Source of the DNA: Verrucomicrobiota bacterium
GTDB taxonomy: Bacteria; Verrucomicrobiota; Verrucomicrobiia; Opitutales; Opitutaceae
Length of the DNA stretch: 64,000 nt
Direction: 5' to 3'
NCBI GenBank assembly: GCA_023416735.1
Contig: JAEZGX010000019.1
Span: forward strand, 62,001 to 126,000
The translations under genes were made by a program, and so were the position numbers. Below are positions 15,701 to 24,044 of this stretch, in pieces. The number at the start of each line of letters is the position of its first letter. Position 1 is the first letter of the stretch. The notes under the pieces were generated by a model. That model was not told the DNA's origin. It made no database searches and worked only from the letters and a program-made list of their open reading frames with translations.

Positions 15701-18331
15701 ATGTTCATGAACAAAATGGCTCAAGCGGCGGGGTTTTTAGGCGGGTGCCTGGCGTCGGTTTCGGCATTCGGCCAGGAGTCGGGGAGAAACGCGCCGTCGC
15801 TCTGGTATGATGCGCCGGCGGCGAGTTGGGAGGCGGCGTTGCCGTTGGGCAATGGACGGGTTGCGGCGATGGTTTTCGGCGGAGTCGAGCGAGAGCGGAT
15901 TGCGCTGAATGAAGACACGCTGACCTCGGGGGAGCCGCCGGCCGATCTTAGGTCGGTGGACATCACGAAAACCTATCCGGAGGTGCGCGCGTTATTGGCG
16001 GAAGGGAAGACGCTCGAGGCGGAAGCCGTGATCAAAGCGAAGTGGCTGGGGCGGAATCAGCAGAGTTATCAGCCGCTGGGTGATTTATGGCTGGAGGTCG
16101 GAGGCGAAGGGGAGGTGACGGACTACCGGCGATGGCTCGATCTAGGGACAGCGATTGCGGGTGTTTCGTATGCGCGAGGCGGCATGACGTTTTCCCGCGA
16201 GGCGTTTATCAGTCATCCGGATCAGGTATTGATCATTCGGATGCGCGCGGATCGCGCGGGTGCGATCCGTATGAAGGTGGGATTTTCTTCGCCGCATCCG
16301 ACGGCGGACGTCGTGGCGCGTCGGGGAGAAATGCGGATGTCGGGGCAGTTGCCGGGTTATGTCGGGCGACGTGATTTGGCGGTCGTGGAGAGGTGGGGGG
16401 ATCAGTGGAAGTATCCGGAAGTTTTCAATGCCGATGGGACGAGGAAGGCGCACGCTGCGCAGGTGTTATATGGGGCGGCGGTGGATGATCGCGGTATGTT
16501 CTTCGAGTCGCGGGTGAGCGTTCGCACCGACGGAGTGGTGACGGCGGAGGAGGGAGCGTTGCAGATCGCGGGCGCCAGTGAGGTCGTTCTCCTGGTCGGT
16601 GCAGCGAGCAGTTTCAATGGCGTGAATCGCAGTCCGAGTCGCGATGGCGTTGATCCGGCGAAAGCGAATGAAGTGACGCTCGCGAAGGTTAAAGGAGAGA
16701 CGTTCGATGTGCTGAAGGAGCGTCACGTGGCGGATCATCGTGCTTTGTTTGATCGGGTGGAGTTGGAACTCTCGGGCGATCCGGCGAAGGAGCGTCTGCC
16801 GACAGATGCTCGCATCGCGGCGTTTCGGGAATCGGGCGATCCGGGGTTGGCGGCGCTGCTGTTTCAATTTGGCCGATATCTGATGATCGCGGGGTCGAGG
16901 GATGGAACGCAGCCGCTGAATCTTCAGGGAAAGTGGAACGACAAGGTGGTTCCGCCGTGGGCGTCCGGTTACACGCTCAACATCAATGCGCAGATGAATT
17001 ACTGGCCGGCGGAGACGACGAACTTGGCGGAGTTGCACCGGCCGATGTTCCAGATGATGCGGGAGCTGGCCGGCCATGGATCGGTCACGGCGAAGTCCAT
17101 GTATGGGCGTCGCGGTTGGGTGGTGCATCACAACACGACGTTGTGGCGGGATACGTTTCCCATCGATGGCTGGGCGCATACGTCGATCTGGAACATGGCG
17201 GCCGGGTGGTTGTGCAGCCATGTGTGGGAGCACTGGTTGTTCAGCGGCGATCGAGAGTTTCTGCGCGACGAAGCTTATCCCTTGATGAAAGGAGCGGCGG
17301 AGTTCGTGTCGGATTGGTTGGTCGAAGCGGAGGACGGGATGCTCGTCACGCCGATCAGCACATCACCGGAGAACAAGTTTGTGACGAAGACCGGTGAGCG
17401 CGCGTCGGTCAGCGAAGGCGCGACGATGGACCTCGCGATCGCGCGGGAGCTGTTTACGCGCACGGTGGAGGCGGCGGAGTTGCTCGGAGAGGACGAGGCG
17501 TTTGCGCAGCGGTTGCGCGGGCAGTTGGCGCGACTTGCGCCTTATCGCATCGGCGCGCGCGGGCAGTTGCAGGAGTGGCGCGAGGATTATGTGGAGCACG
17601 ATCCGGCGCACCGGCACCTCTCGCATCTTTATGGATTTCATCCCGGGAATCAGATCAACGCGGACGCCACGCCCGAGTTGATGCGCGCGGTCAGGCGAAC
17701 GTTGGAGTTGCGCGGCGACGAAGCGACGGGCTGGTCGATGGGGTGGAAGGTGAACCTCTGGGCGCGGATGCGCGATGGGGATCGTGCCTACAAGATCATC
17801 CGCAATTTCTTCCACTTGGTGGAATCGACGGAAGTTGGAATGACCGGTGGTGGGCTGTATCCAAACCTGTTCGATGCGCATCCGCCGTTCCAGATCGACG
17901 GCAACTTTGGGTATACGGCCGGCGTGGCGGAGATGCTGGTGCAGAGTCATGCGGGCGTGGTGCAATTGTTGCCTGCGTTGCCGTCGGCGTGGCCGAGCGG
18001 GTCGGCAAAAGGGTTGCGGACGCGAGGAGGATTCGAAGTGGATCTGAGTTGGCGCGACGGGAAACTGACCGAAGCGACGGTTCGCTCGAAGTTAGGCGGC
18101 GTGCTGCGGCTGCGCACGTCGATGGAGGTGGAAGTCTCGGGAGGGGCGGTCCGACCTGCGAAGGGCGGGAATTCGAATCCGTTTTTCCAGATTGTTGCCG
18201 CGGGGAAGCCGCAGATCGCGGAAAACGGAGAGAACTCGGAAATGTTGGCCATCGCGATGGATTTCCCTGCGGCGCCCACGGTGGATATCGAGACGGTGGC
18301 CGGCGGTGTTTATCATGTTCGCGCGCGCTGA
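15701..18331 (+). CDS. GH95-family glycoside hydrolase (alpha-L-fucosidase type), exported
   Basis: An 876-residue glycosidase of family GH95, whose known members are inverting alpha-1,2-L-fucosidases and alpha-L-galactosidases. Residues 1-25 are a signal peptide ending near SVSAFGQ; a lipobox-like LGGC inside it leaves lipidation possible. The N-terminal beta domain starts at SLWYDAPAASWEAALPLGNG. The (alpha/alpha)6 domain keeps the residues used by characterised GH95 enzymes: the Asn pair at 427 and 429 (LNINAQMNYWP), Glu557 in SPEN and Asp733 in QIDGNFG. It heads a same-strand run with a cupin, a LacI regulator, transporters and Gfo/Idh proteins. A perfect palindrome overlaps its start codon. 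Exact sugar specificity is not determined. Confidence 0.88.
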   Translation: MFMNKMAQAAGFLGGCLASVSAFGQESGRNAPSLWYDAPAASWEAALPLGNGRVAAMVFGGVERERIALNEDTLTSGEPPADLRSVDITKTYPEVRALLAEGKTLEAEAVIKAKWLGRNQQSYQPLGDLWLEVGGEGEVTDYRRWLDLGTAIAGVSYARGGMTFSREAFISHPDQVLIIRMRADRAGAIRMKVGFSSPHPTADVVARRGEMRMSGQLPGYVGRRDLAVVERWGDQWKYPEVFNADGTRKAHAAQVLYGAAVDDRGMFFESRVSVRTDGVVTAEEGALQIAGASEVVLLVGAASSFNGVNRSPSRDGVDPAKANEVTLAKVKGETFDVLKERHVADHRALFDRVELELSGDPAKERLPTDARIAAFRESGDPGLAALLFQFGRYLMIAGSRDGTQPLNLQGKWNDKVVPPWASGYTLNINAQMNYWPAETTNLAELHRPMFQMMRELAGHGSVTAKSMYGRRGWVVHHNTTLWRDTFPIDGWAHTSIWNMAAGWLCSHVWEHWLFSGDREFLRDEAYPLMKGAAEFVSDWLVEAEDGMLVTPISTSPENKFVTKTGERASVSEGATMDLAIARELFTRTVEAAELLGEDEAFAQRLRGQLARLAPYRIGARGQLQEWREDYVEHDPAHRHLSHLYGFHPGNQINADATPELMRAVRRTLELRGDEATGWSMGWKVNLWARMRDGDRAYKIIRNFFHLVESTEVGMTGGGLYPNLFDAHPPFQIDGNFGYTAGVAEMLVQSHAGVVQLLPALPSAWPSGSAKGLRTRGGFEVDLSWRDGKLTEATVRSKLGGVLRLRTSMEVEVSGGAVRPAKGGNSNPFFQIVAAGKPQIAENGENSEMLAIAMDFPAAPTVDIETVAGGVYHVRAR
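15702..15713. promoter_or_regulatory. Palindrome TGTTCATGAACA overlapping the GH95 start codon
   Basis: A perfect 12-base palindrome covering codons 1-5 of the GH95 gene. Its core TTCATGAA is shared with palindromes upstream of both TonB receptors and the MFS gene at 20277. If it is an operator, the bound repressor would block initiation or elongation directly. Met-Phe-Met-Asn codons create part of the match, so coincidence must be considered. Confidence 0.4.
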
Positions 18332-18425
18332 TGCTTCCTGAGTTTATCGATTTCCCCAACGAAGCGATGGACACCCAGGGAACGGGTCGAGGGGCACGAC
18401 CCACTTGAGGGCTGACTTTATCATT

Positions 18426-18770
18426 ATGAGCAAAAACTACTCGATTACCCATCTGAACGATATTGCGGCGGTGAAATGCCCGTGCGGCTATTCCAAGCGG
18501 GCGTTTGCGACGCCGGACAATCAAGTGGCGACCATCCATCTGGTGGACATCCAGGAAGACGCGCAGACGCACTATCATAAAAAGCTCACAGAGATTTATC
18601 TCATCCTCGAAGGCGAAGGGTTCATGGAGCTGGACGGCGAGCTGTATCCGGTGAAGCCGATGTCGACCATTCTGATCAAGCCGGGTTGCCGGCATCGGGC
18701 CATCGGGAAGTTGAAGATCATCAACGTGCCGGTCCCGGCGTTCGATCCCGCCGACGAATGGTTTGATTGA
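18426..18770 (+). CDS. Small cupin-domain protein
   Basis: A 114-residue single-domain cupin, cytoplasmic. Cupin motif 1 is visible as HYHKKLTEIYLILEGEG with metal-binding His and Glu candidates, and motif 2 as KPGCRHRAIG. Proteins of this size often bind or isomerise sugars, or act as small metal-dependent epimerases, but no reaction can be assigned. The ATG at 18426 is preferred to an upstream TTG because it begins the conserved fold. It lies between the GH95 enzyme and the LacI regulator on the same strand, consistent with a role in the catabolism of the released sugar. Confidence 0.75.
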   Translation: MSKNYSITHLNDIAAVKCPCGYSKRAFATPDNQVATIHLVDIQEDAQTHYHKKLTEIYLILEGEGFMELDGELYPVKPMSTILIKPGCRHRAIGKLKIINVPVPAFDPADEWFD

Positions 18771-18774
18771 TAAA

Positions 18775-18798
18775 ACTTCGGCGCCGCTGGCGCGAAGT
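18775..18798 (+). other. Stem-loop between cupin and LacI genes
   Basis: ACTTCGGCGCC (18775-18785) pairs with GGCGCGAAGT (18789-18798) around a 3-base loop with one bulged base. No T tract follows on the plus strand, so it is not a standard terminator; it could limit read-through or protect the upstream mRNA. Confidence 0.4.
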
Positions 18799-18829
18799 AG
18801 TCGCGAGGGCGGATTCCCTCTGCAGAATT

Positions 18830-18861
18830 AGTTCACCGGCTGCGGCGAGATCCGATGAACT
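18830..18861. promoter_or_regulatory. Spaced inverted repeat upstream of the LacI gene
   Basis: AGTTCA (18830-18835) and TGAACT (18856-18861) form a perfect 6+6 inverted repeat separated by 20 bases, 50-80 bases before the regulator's start codon. The half-sites match those in the TTCATGAA palindromes of this locus, which would fit autoregulation. The wide spacing makes this weaker than the contiguous palindromes. Confidence 0.3.
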
Positions 18862-18910
18862 TGCGCGGTTTTGATGGTAACCAAGCGGGGATTCTGCTCA
18901 TCGTAAGCCT

Positions 18911-20020
18911 GTGGCAGCAAAAGCAACTCGGATAACGAAGGCTCCTCCGACCGTGCGAGACATCGCGCGGGTGGCGGGCGTTGCGGTGGGTTCAGTATCG
19001 CGCGCGCTGAACGGACATCCCGACCTAAATGCCGATCTGCGTGAACGCATCCTGAATGCCGCGCGCGAGCTGGGTTACACACCGCTGCGGCGGCGTCGCA
19101 CGAACGCGCAGCCCCGTCGGGGCGGGCTAGGCGACGCCGGGCGGATTGGCCTGATTTGCTTTGGAATGGAGGATACGTTGGTGCAGCTGCCGGTGGTGAG
19201 TTCGGCGGTGCATGGGATCGAGGAAGCGGTGTCGCTCAGTGGCGGCACGTTGATGTTCGCCAACATTCCGCGGGGCGACCGACTGCCTCCCTTTTTGGCG
19301 GAGAAACAGGTCTCTGGGGTGATTCTGAAGGGGCCGAACATGGGCCTGCTCCCGCCGGAATCGGAAAGCGAATTGTTGCGGGCGATCTACCGGCTGCCGC
19401 ATGTCTGGTTGCTGGGGCAGCTGCCCAATGCGCGGGGTGATCATTGTAATTTTGATCATGAAATTGCGGGCAGGCTCGCCGCGCACCACCTGCAGGAGAA
19501 AGGCCACACGCACGTGGCGTTTCTGAATCCAAAGCCAGGACATGCCCAGTTCGAGCCGCTTAAATCTGCTTTCATCTACTCGGCGGCTCAGCGAGGGATG
19601 AAGGTGGACGTGCTCGAACCGGCGAGTGACAAAGTCATTTCGTGGCCTTTGCCGGCGGTGGCGTCGGGACCCGTGGTGGAAGCGCTCGTGAGCGAATGGG
19701 CGAAGGCGCGTCCGAAGCAAAGAGCCACGGTCATCGCCGTGGGCGCGGATTCGACGGCGGTTCAGCTTTACGCGGCGTTGAACAAAATTGGCGTTCGCCC
19801 GGGCAAGGACGTCGGGATCATCTCCTGCAACGATGAGCGCTCGCTGATCATGAGTCTGAACCCAAGCCTCACGACGATCAACGTGGGGGCGGAGATGGTC
19901 GGACGAAACGCGGTGGCCCGGCTCGCCTGGCGATTGGCTCACGGCAATGAAGACAATGCGGTGCGAATTTTGGTCGAGCCGAAGCTGGTCGTGCGCGATT
20001 CTGTCCCTGAACTGAAATAA
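18911..20020 (+). CDS. LacI-family transcriptional regulator
   Basis: A 369-residue repressor-type protein. The N-terminal helix-turn-helix and hinge are clear (DIARVAGVAVGSVSRALN, residues 18-35, then LRERILNAARELGYTP). Residues 75-365 form the periplasmic-binding-protein-like effector domain (VGADSTAVQLYAALNKIGVRPGK in part, and IISCNDE), expected to bind a sugar or sugar derivative. The GTG start at 18911 gives a short basic arm before the HTH. It sits inside the GH95/MFS/Gfo-Idh run, whose flanking DNA carries repeated TTCATGAA-type palindromes. It is therefore the natural candidate for their binding protein, though this is not shown. Confidence 0.9.
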   Translation: MAAKATRITKAPPTVRDIARVAGVAVGSVSRALNGHPDLNADLRERILNAARELGYTPLRRRRTNAQPRRGGLGDAGRIGLICFGMEDTLVQLPVVSSAVHGIEEAVSLSGGTLMFANIPRGDRLPPFLAEKQVSGVILKGPNMGLLPPESESELLRAIYRLPHVWLLGQLPNARGDHCNFDHEIAGRLAAHHLQEKGHTHVAFLNPKPGHAQFEPLKSAFIYSAAQRGMKVDVLEPASDKVISWPLPAVASGPVVEALVSEWAKARPKQRATVIAVGADSTAVQLYAALNKIGVRPGKDVGIISCNDERSLIMSLNPSLTTINVGAEMVGRNAVARLAWRLAHGNEDNAVRILVEPKLVVRDSVPELK

Positions 20021-20276
20021 GTTCATCTTTGTTCACGGAGACGGCGGCGCTGCACGCGGGGTAGCGGCAGGGCGGGTATGCTCTGCAGATTTTTCGTGGC
20101 CACACGCGATCCCGGTTTGACACGCCTCATCGCCGCCCCATTTTTGTTCATAGATGTTTCATGAAATAGGGGATGCGCCCTGTTTCATCTTCAGCCCTTT
20201 GCTTCGCGGCTGATCTCTCCGGAGCGTAGCGCTCCTGAGTGGTGGCACGCGGCGCGTTACCCCCCCCCAGCACGCT
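20021..20276. other. Intergenic region before the first MFS gene
   Basis: No gene is seen. It contains GTTCAT (20021), GTTCAC (20031), GTTCAT (20146), the palindrome TTTCATGAAA (20157-20166) and TTTCAT (20182). A short perfect hairpin GGAGCG-tag-CGCTCC occupies 20221-20235, and nine consecutive C run from 20260 to 20268 just before the next start codon. Confidence 0.6.
20157..20166. promoter_or_regulatory. Palindrome TTTCATGAAA upstream of MFS gene
   Basis: A perfect 10-base palindrome with a GTTCAT half-site 11 bases to its left, about 110 bases upstream of the transporter start. It shares the TTCATGAA core with the other candidate operators of the locus. Confidence 0.45.
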
Positions 20277-21527
20277 ATGATGATCAAGCCCCTCTCTACT
20301 CCCGCCCGGTATGCCGTGTTGGCGGCGGCTTTTGGTGCACTGCTCTTCGACGGATTCGAACTTGGTTTGATGCCGCTCGCATCGCTGTCGGTGACGCAGG
20401 ATCTCTTGGGGGAGGCTTATACGCCGACGCTCGGCGGGGATTGGTTCGCACGTTATACGGCGGCGCTGATGTTAGGCGCGGCGATCGGCGGGATTGTGTT
20501 GGGGAGTTTGGGAGATCGGATTGGCCGGACACGGGCGATGGCGGTGAGCATTCTGTTCTACGCCGTATTTGCGGGATTGGGCGCCTGGGTGACGAATCAG
20601 TGGCAGATGCTCGCGTTGCGGTTTGTCGTCGGGTTGGGCGTGGGCGGTGTTTGGCCCAACGCAGTGGCGCTGGTGTCGGAGTGTTGGCCGGACAAAGCAA
20701 AACCGACGGTTGCGGGCCTGATGGGCGCAGCAATCAATTCCGGGATTTTGTTACTCTCGCAGATCGCGCAGCATTGGACGGTCTCTGCCGATTCCTGGCG
20801 CTGGTTGTTTCATGTGGCGGCCCTTCCGGCCTTGTTGGGGTTGGCGGTCCTCTTCTTCTTACCCGAGTCGCCGAACTGGCTGGCGGCGCGGCAGCAGCAG
20901 GGAACGCAGAAGCGGGCGGCGCCGCTGCGGGAGCTTTTCCAGCCTCAATTGATCCGGATCACGCTCGTCGGAATTTTGTTGGGCTCGATTCCGCTGATTG
21001 GAGCTTGGGCGGCGAGCAAGTGGATGATTCCGTGGGCGGACAAGATCGGGGGCGAGACACACACCGGCTATAAGGCGATGACGCAGGGCTGGTGGGCGGT
21101 CGGTGCAATCATTGGCAGCATGGTGGGCGCGCAGATCGCGAACAAGCTGGGCCGCCGCCGCTCGTATTTTCTGATCAGCGTGGGCTCGTTCTTGCTGACC
21201 CTCGCGATGTTCAAGCTCACGGCACCCTTGGAGCCTTCGTTCTTCCCGATCGTGTTTGCGCAGGGATTTGTTGCTACGCTCTTCTTCGGCTGGCTCCCGC
21301 TTTATCTGCCGCAGCTTTTCCCCACGCGGGTGCGGGCGACGGGGAGCGGGATTTCGTATAACGTCGGACGCTTCGCCACGGCGGTCGGCGTGTTGGCGGC
21401 GGGTGGAATTTTTCATCTGCTGGGAGGGAGCTACCCGGCGGTGGGAACGGCGGCGGCGTTCATTTACGCCTTTGGCGTTTTGGCGATCTGGCTCGTGCCG
21501 GATTCGGTCGGAGCGGATTCCAAGTGA
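20277..21527 (+). CDS. MFS transporter (sugar/organic acid porter type)
   Basis: A 416-residue inner-membrane major facilitator with about twelve helices. The loop 2-3 signature GSLGDRIGRTRAM and the helix 4-5 stretch GLGVGGVWPNAVALVSE place it near the aromatic-acid/sialic-acid porter branch of the superfamily. It follows the LacI regulator and is followed by a Gfo/Idh oxidoreductase gene 53 bases downstream. It probably imports the monosaccharide or oxidised sugar handled by these genes. The substrate cannot be read from the sequence. ATGATG at 20277 offers two adjacent start codons. Confidence 0.83.
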   Translation: MMIKPLSTPARYAVLAAAFGALLFDGFELGLMPLASLSVTQDLLGEAYTPTLGGDWFARYTAALMLGAAIGGIVLGSLGDRIGRTRAMAVSILFYAVFAGLGAWVTNQWQMLALRFVVGLGVGGVWPNAVALVSECWPDKAKPTVAGLMGAAINSGILLLSQIAQHWTVSADSWRWLFHVAALPALLGLAVLFFLPESPNWLAARQQQGTQKRAAPLRELFQPQLIRITLVGILLGSIPLIGAWAASKWMIPWADKIGGETHTGYKAMTQGWWAVGAIIGSMVGAQIANKLGRRRSYFLISVGSFLLTLAMFKLTAPLEPSFFPIVFAQGFVATLFFGWLPLYLPQLFPTRVRATGSGISYNVGRFATAVGVLAAGGIFHLLGGSYPAVGTAAAFIYAFGVLAIWLVPDSVGADSK

Positions 21528-21580
21528 AGAACATCATGCCGGTCGAACGCGACGTCGGCGCCACACTCCTCTCTTAACGT

Positions 21581-22630
21581 ATGTCAACTTCTCGCACTTA
21601 CGGTTTCGCCATCGTCGGGATCGGCATGATCGCCGAATTTCACGCGCAAGCACTCGCGCATGTCGTCGGAGCAAAACTCGTGGCGGTCGCGAGTCGCGAC
21701 GGGGCCAAGGCACGCGCCTTTGCGCAGAAGCATGGCGCGTCGTTCGTGACGACTTCGGTCGATGAGCTCGTGGCGCGGCCGGAAGTCGACATCGTTTGCG
21801 TAACGACGCCAAGCGGCGCACATCTCGAGCCGGCGCTCCAGGCAGTCCGTGCGGGCAAGCATGTCGTGGTGGAGAAGCCGATCGAAGTGACGACGGAGCG
21901 CGCGGACGAATTATTGCGCGCGGCGGAAAGTGCGGGCGTGATGGTGACGCCGATTTTTCAGGCCCGATTCGGCGAGGGGGCGGCGACGGTCAAGGCGGCG
22001 TTGGAGGCGGGGCGGTTTGGCCGGCTGGTGTTGGCGAGTGCCTACGTCAAGTGGCATCGCGCGGCGAGCTACTACACCGGTTGGAAAGGAACGCTCGGGC
22101 TCGACGGTGGCGGAGCGTTGATCAACCAGGGCATTCACGCGGTGGATCTTTTACAGTGGTTCGCGGGCATGCCAGAGACGGTCACTTGTTTCACGACGCG
22201 TCGCGTTCACACCAGTATCGAAGCTGAGGATACGATGAGCGGCAGCCTGCGATTCGCCAGTGGCGCGCTCGGCGCGATCGAGGTCACCACGGCGCTTTTT
22301 CCCGGGTCGCCGCGGCGGTTGGAAATTTGCGGGGAGCAGGGCTCGGCGACGCTCGAGGATGACCGGATAGTGCGCTGGGAATTTTGCGAGCCGCAGGAAG
22401 GCGACGAGGCGATTCGGGCCAGCCGGGATGCGGGTGCGCTCGGGTCCGGCGCGAGCGCGCCGAATGCGATCAGTTTCACCGGGCACCAGCGTCAGCTGCA
22501 GGATCTTGTGAACGCGTTAAAGGGCGGCGCGGGCCTGGCGATCGATGGCCGCGAGGCGCGCAAGGCGGTCGCGATCGTTCGTGCGCTCTACACCTCGGCA
22601 GCGCGCGGCGGCGCGCCCACGCCCGTCTGA
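21581..22630 (+). CDS. Gfo/Idh/MocA-family oxidoreductase, cytoplasmic
   Basis: A 349-residue NAD(P)-dependent sugar or inositol dehydrogenase-type enzyme. The N-terminal Rossmann fold opens with AIVGIGMIAEFHAQAL, and the catalytic Lys lies in the canonical EKPIEV motif (about residue 98). The C-terminal alpha/beta domain has GGGALINQGIHAVDLLQW with the conserved His. No signal peptide is present, so it acts in the cytoplasm, unlike the Tat-exported homologues later in the window. It lies between two MFS genes, suggesting it oxidises or reduces a sugar brought in by one of them. Confidence 0.87.
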   Translation: MSTSRTYGFAIVGIGMIAEFHAQALAHVVGAKLVAVASRDGAKARAFAQKHGASFVTTSVDELVARPEVDIVCVTTPSGAHLEPALQAVRAGKHVVVEKPIEVTTERADELLRAAESAGVMVTPIFQARFGEGAATVKAALEAGRFGRLVLASAYVKWHRAASYYTGWKGTLGLDGGGALINQGIHAVDLLQWFAGMPETVTCFTTRRVHTSIEAEDTMSGSLRFASGALGAIEVTTALFPGSPRRLEICGEQGSATLEDDRIVRWEFCEPQEGDEAIRASRDAGALGSGASAPNAISFTGHQRQLQDLVNALKGGAGLAIDGREARKAVAIVRALYTSAARGGAPTPV

Positions 22631-22658
22631 ATATAAATCCCGTTTCTCTTTTATCCCG

Positions 22659-24008
22659 ATGGCAAATTCCCCTGCGACTCAGCCCTGGTGGCGGACGTTC
22701 AATCGCGACCACTGGATGGTCTTCAGCATCGCTTCGCTGGCCTGGCTGTTCGACTGCCTCGATCAACAGTTTTTCAACCTCGCGCGCGATGCGGCGATGG
22801 AGCAGCTGATTCCGGACAAGACCAAGGCGACCGAGTATGGGCCGTATACGACGTCGGTCTTCCTGGTGGGCTGGGCGATTGGCGGATTGATCTTCGGGTC
22901 GTTGGGCGATCGTTATGGGCGCGCGAAGATCCTGACGTTTTCGGTGTTGTTGTATTCGGTGTTCACCGGGCTGAGTGCGCTTTCGACGGGGTTTTTCGAT
23001 TTCTGTGTCTATCGCTTTCTGACGGGGTTGGGGGTGGGCGGCGTGTTTGGTCTGGTGGTGGCGTTGGTGGCGGACTCGGTGCCGGACCGCGCGCGGGCAC
23101 CGGCGCTGGGGTTGCTGCAATCGTTGTCGACGTGGGGAAACTTGCTCGCGGGATTGATCGGCATGGGCGTGGGCTTGTTGGCCGCGCGACAGCTTCTGCC
23201 CTTCGGGCTGGAGGCTTGGCAGACCTTGTTTTTGATCGGCGCTGCGCCGGCGTTTCTGTGCGCGTTCATCATTCGCAAGCTGCCGGAGCCGGCGAGGTGG
23301 CGGGAAGCGAAAGCGGCGGGAGCGTTGAAAGGCGTGAAGTTCGGCTCCTATGCGACGCTTCTGCGGCATCCGAAATGGTCGCGGCATGCGTGGCTGGGAT
23401 TGTTGTTGTGCAGCGCGGGTATTGTCGGGCTGTGGGGCATCGGAAACTTCCACCCGAAGATCGTGGGTTCGATCCTCGAGGAACATCTGGCGGCGTCGAA
23501 TCTCGATGCCGAAGCGATGGCGAGCGAGAAGGCTTATTGGCGATCGCTCGGTTTGCTGCTGCAGAATATCGGAGGATTTCTGGGCATGCTTTCGCTGGCG
23601 AAATTCGCGCAGGTGAAAGGACGCCGGCCCGCTTTCGCGATCGCCCTGACGCTCTCGTTTCTCACGACGCTGCTGGTCTTCAAGGGACTGCGGGACGTGA
23701 ATCAGATGTATTGGATGCTGCCGTTGATGGGATTTGGGCAGCTATCGGTTTTCGGCGTGTATGCGGTGTATTTGCCGGAGCTTTTTCCCACGAGCCTGCG
23801 CAGCACGGGCACGAGTTTTTGCTACAACTTCGGCCGTCTGGCGGCGGCGACGGCGCCCTTCACGATGGGCAAGATCACGAAGAGCCTCGGCGGCGATATC
23901 GAAAGCTTTCGCACGGCCGGGTTGTGGGTCAGCCTGGTCTTGCTGCTTGGGATCGTGGTGCTGCCGTTCCTGCCGGAAACGAAGGACCGTCCGCTGCCCG
24001 AGGAGTAG
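22659..24008 (+). CDS. MFS transporter
   Basis: A 449-residue inner-membrane transporter with about twelve helices. The MFS signature GSLGDRYGRAKIL follows helix 2, and GLGVGGVFGLVVALVADSVP marks helix 4. It is clearly related to the other MFS protein encoded from 20277 but has a longer periplasmic/cytoplasmic loop around residues 270-300. The ATG at 22659 was chosen because the fold begins there; the frame upstream overlaps the preceding oxidoreductase gene. It probably supplies a second substrate or an exporter function to the same pathway. Confidence 0.83.
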   Translation: MANSPATQPWWRTFNRDHWMVFSIASLAWLFDCLDQQFFNLARDAAMEQLIPDKTKATEYGPYTTSVFLVGWAIGGLIFGSLGDRYGRAKILTFSVLLYSVFTGLSALSTGFFDFCVYRFLTGLGVGGVFGLVVALVADSVPDRARAPALGLLQSLSTWGNLLAGLIGMGVGLLAARQLLPFGLEAWQTLFLIGAAPAFLCAFIIRKLPEPARWREAKAAGALKGVKFGSYATLLRHPKWSRHAWLGLLLCSAGIVGLWGIGNFHPKIVGSILEEHLAASNLDAEAMASEKAYWRSLGLLLQNIGGFLGMLSLAKFAQVKGRRPAFAIALTLSFLTTLLVFKGLRDVNQMYWMLPLMGFGQLSVFGVYAVYLPELFPTSLRSTGTSFCYNFGRLAAATAPFTMGKITKSLGGDIESFRTAGLWVSLVLLLGIVVLPFLPETKDRPLPEE

Positions 24009-24044
24009 CCAGCGTTTTAGCCGCCTGCATCCAATCCCTAGCGT

